A stretch of DNA of 50,912 nucleotides, from NCBI GenBank assembly GCA_017546665.1, contig JAFYSE010000006.1, forward strand, positions 1-50,912. The letters run 5' to 3'. Positions 50,051 through 50,912 of the stretch are shown here, one piece after another. Within the stretch, counting starts at the first letter, position 1. Every line of letters begins with the position of its first letter. The position numbers and the translations under genes were made by a program. The notes beneath the pieces were generated by a model. That model was not told the DNA's origin. It was given only the letters and a program-made list of their open reading frames with translations, and did no database searches. Source of the stretch: Clostridia bacterium (GTDB lineage: Bacteria; Bacillota; Clostridia; Oscillospirales; Acutalibacteraceae).

Positions 50051-50912
50051 TTATTTAAGGTTAGCCTTAAGTGTTTCAAGTTCTGTAACGAGTGCTTCAG
50101 GAAGCTTGTCACCGAATTTACCATAGAATTCTGCGATACCTTCTGCTTCTGCTGCCCAAAGGTCCTTATCAACGTCAAGGATGCTTTCAAGTGATTCAAC
50201 TGAAACTTCACCTTCAAGACCTTCAAGGTTGATGTCCTTAGCGTATGGAAGGTAACCGATTGCTGTTTCCTGAGCATCTACTTCGTTTTCGCAACGCTTG
50301 ATAATCCATTCAAGAACACGGAGGTTATCACCGAAACCTGGCCACATGAAGTTGCCTTCGTCGTCTTTTCTGAACCAGTTAACATTGAAGATTTTTGGAG
50401 CCTTGTCAGCATCAAGAGTCTTACCAATGTTAATCCAGTGCTGCCAGTAGTCACCCATATTGTAACCGCAGAATGGAAGCATAGCCATTGGGTCACGACG
50501 AACAACACCTACTGCACCTGCTGCAGCTGCTGTTGTTTCAGAAGCCATGATTGAACCTACGAATACACCGTGATTCCAGTCACGTGACTGATATACGAGT
50601 GGAGCAAGTTTTGCACGACGGCCACCGAATACGAAAGCAGAGATTGGAACACCTGCTGGGTTTTCGAATTCTGAGCTGATGCATGGGCAGTTTTCAGCTG
50701 GAGCTGTGAAACGGCTGTTTGGATGAGCAAGGTTTTTGCCTTCTGCTTTCCATTCAACACCATTTGTTTCGATACCTGTCCATTCAACTGCATTTACTGG
50801 AGGATTCTTGTCAAGACCTTCCCACCAAACTGTATTGTCGTCAAGGTTACGAGCAACGTTTGTGAAGATTGTGCCCTTCTTTGTTGAAGCAAGAGCATTT
50901 GGGTTTGACTTA
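50051..50912 (-). CDS. pckG: Phosphoenolpyruvate carboxykinase (GTP), C-terminal part
   Basis: The frame is open to the window edge, giving about 287 C-terminal residues; the N-terminal half with the P-loop lies outside. Signatures of the GTP-dependent type are clear: GTIFTNVA, the VWWEG segment, AENCPCISSEFENPAGVPISAFVFGGRR in pieces from about 50725 to 50610, SRDWNHGVFVGS, then ASETTAAAAG and the PMAMLPFCGYNMGDYWQHW stretch. It interconverts oxaloacetate and phosphoenolpyruvate with GTP or GDP. In a fermenting anaerobe it may run toward oxaloacetate, fixing CO2 on the way to succinate or aspartate. The ATG at 50548 is internal, not the true start. Confidence 0.93.
   Translation of the reverse strand, partial: KSNPNALASTKKGTIFTNVARNLDDNTVWWEGLDKNPPVNAVEWTGIETNGVEWKAEGKNLAHPNSRFTAPAENCPCISSEFENPAGVPISAFVFGGRRAKLAPLVYQSRDWNHGVFVGSIMASETTAAAAGAVGVVRRDPMAMLPFCGYNMGDYWQHWINIGKTLDADKAPKIFNVNWFRKDDEGNFMWPGFGDNLRVLEWIIKRCENEVDAQETAIGYLPYAKDINLEGLEGEVSVESLESILDVDKDLWAAEAEGIAEFYGKFGDKLPEALVTELETLKANLK

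Noticed and set aside
1-50912. CRISPR arrays, tRNA or rRNA genes, insertion sequences, prophage, toxin-antitoxin pairs
   Set aside because: No regularly spaced repeats, cloverleaf candidates, transposase or integrase motifs were found on reading through both strands. Short tRNA-like folds cannot be fully excluded without a covariance search.

Overview
This window looks like chromosomal DNA from a low-GC, spore-forming member of the Clostridia, most likely an Oscillospiraceae/Ruminococcaceae-like gut anaerobe. The evidence is a ctsR-mcsA-mcsB-clpC operon, a gerA-gerB-gerC germination operon, IreB, a YtrA-type GntR/ABC module, consensus sigma-A promoters, AGGAGG-type ribosome binding sites and several intracellular glycan-degrading enzymes. 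I saw no rRNA, tRNA, CRISPR array, insertion sequence or phage gene. No gene-free stretch exceeds 300 bases; the longest are the 282 bp between the ROK kinase and the foldase gene, and the 248 bp leader region of the SPFH gene.

Layout. 1-2.2 kb: end of a class III aminotransferase, then a tandem class II aldolase. 2.3-4.1 kb (minus): an SPFH/prohibitin gene with a riboswitch-like leader, and a YczE/YitT membrane protein. 4.3-7.5 kb (minus): an overlapping set of a family 5 solute-binding lipoprotein, a VanZ-like protein and DUF1015. 7.7-11.5 kb (plus): rmuC and a GH3 beta-glucosidase. 11.5-15.9 kb (minus): a GntR (YtrA-type) regulator, ABC ATPase, large permease and small anchored protein, with an operator over the promoter. 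15.9-18.2 kb (minus): a membrane-anchored GH51-like protein lacking the expected acid/base glutamate. 18.4-24.4 kb (plus): GH38 mannosidase, GPH sugar symporter and zinc-ribbon membrane protein, then nagB. 24.5-30.1 kb (minus): an operon of phosphohexomutase, NifU-like protein, a second GH38 mannosidase and a glycerophosphodiesterase. 30.3-31.9 kb (plus): GH36-type alpha-galactosidase. 31.9-35.6 kb (minus): gerABC germinant receptor. 35.7-36.8 kb (plus): a DUF421 and DUF4363 pair. 36.8-41.4 kb (plus): the CtsR regulon operon. 41.4-43.1 kb (minus): LURP-one-like protein, phosphoribosyltransferase, a small conserved protein and IreB. 43.3-45.5 kb (minus): Asp-box sialidase-like protein and ROK kinase. 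45.7-47.5 kb (plus): a PrsA/SurA-like foldase. 47.5-50.9 kb (minus): metallophosphoesterase, a small membrane protein, TetR, a truncated membrane protein remnant, and the C-terminal part of GTP-type PEP carboxykinase.

How the genes fit together (inference). Two GH38 mannosidases, the GH3, alpha-galactosidase and sialidase-like proteins carry no signal peptide, so they would act on short oligosaccharides after import. The GPH symporter, ROK kinase, NagB and phosphohexomutase would pass the released sugars to glycolysis. This fits a gut bacterium using mannose-containing host or plant glycans.

The points most worth a second look are the SPFH leader, where an upstream strand and a terminator strand compete for the same segment next to a perfect promoter; the GH51-like protein with a replaced catalytic motif; the aldolase with a degenerate second domain; the short membrane-protein remnant after tetR; the terminator inside the clpC operon; and the GerC homologue without a lipobox cysteine. 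All family calls come from reading motifs by eye; no database search was run.
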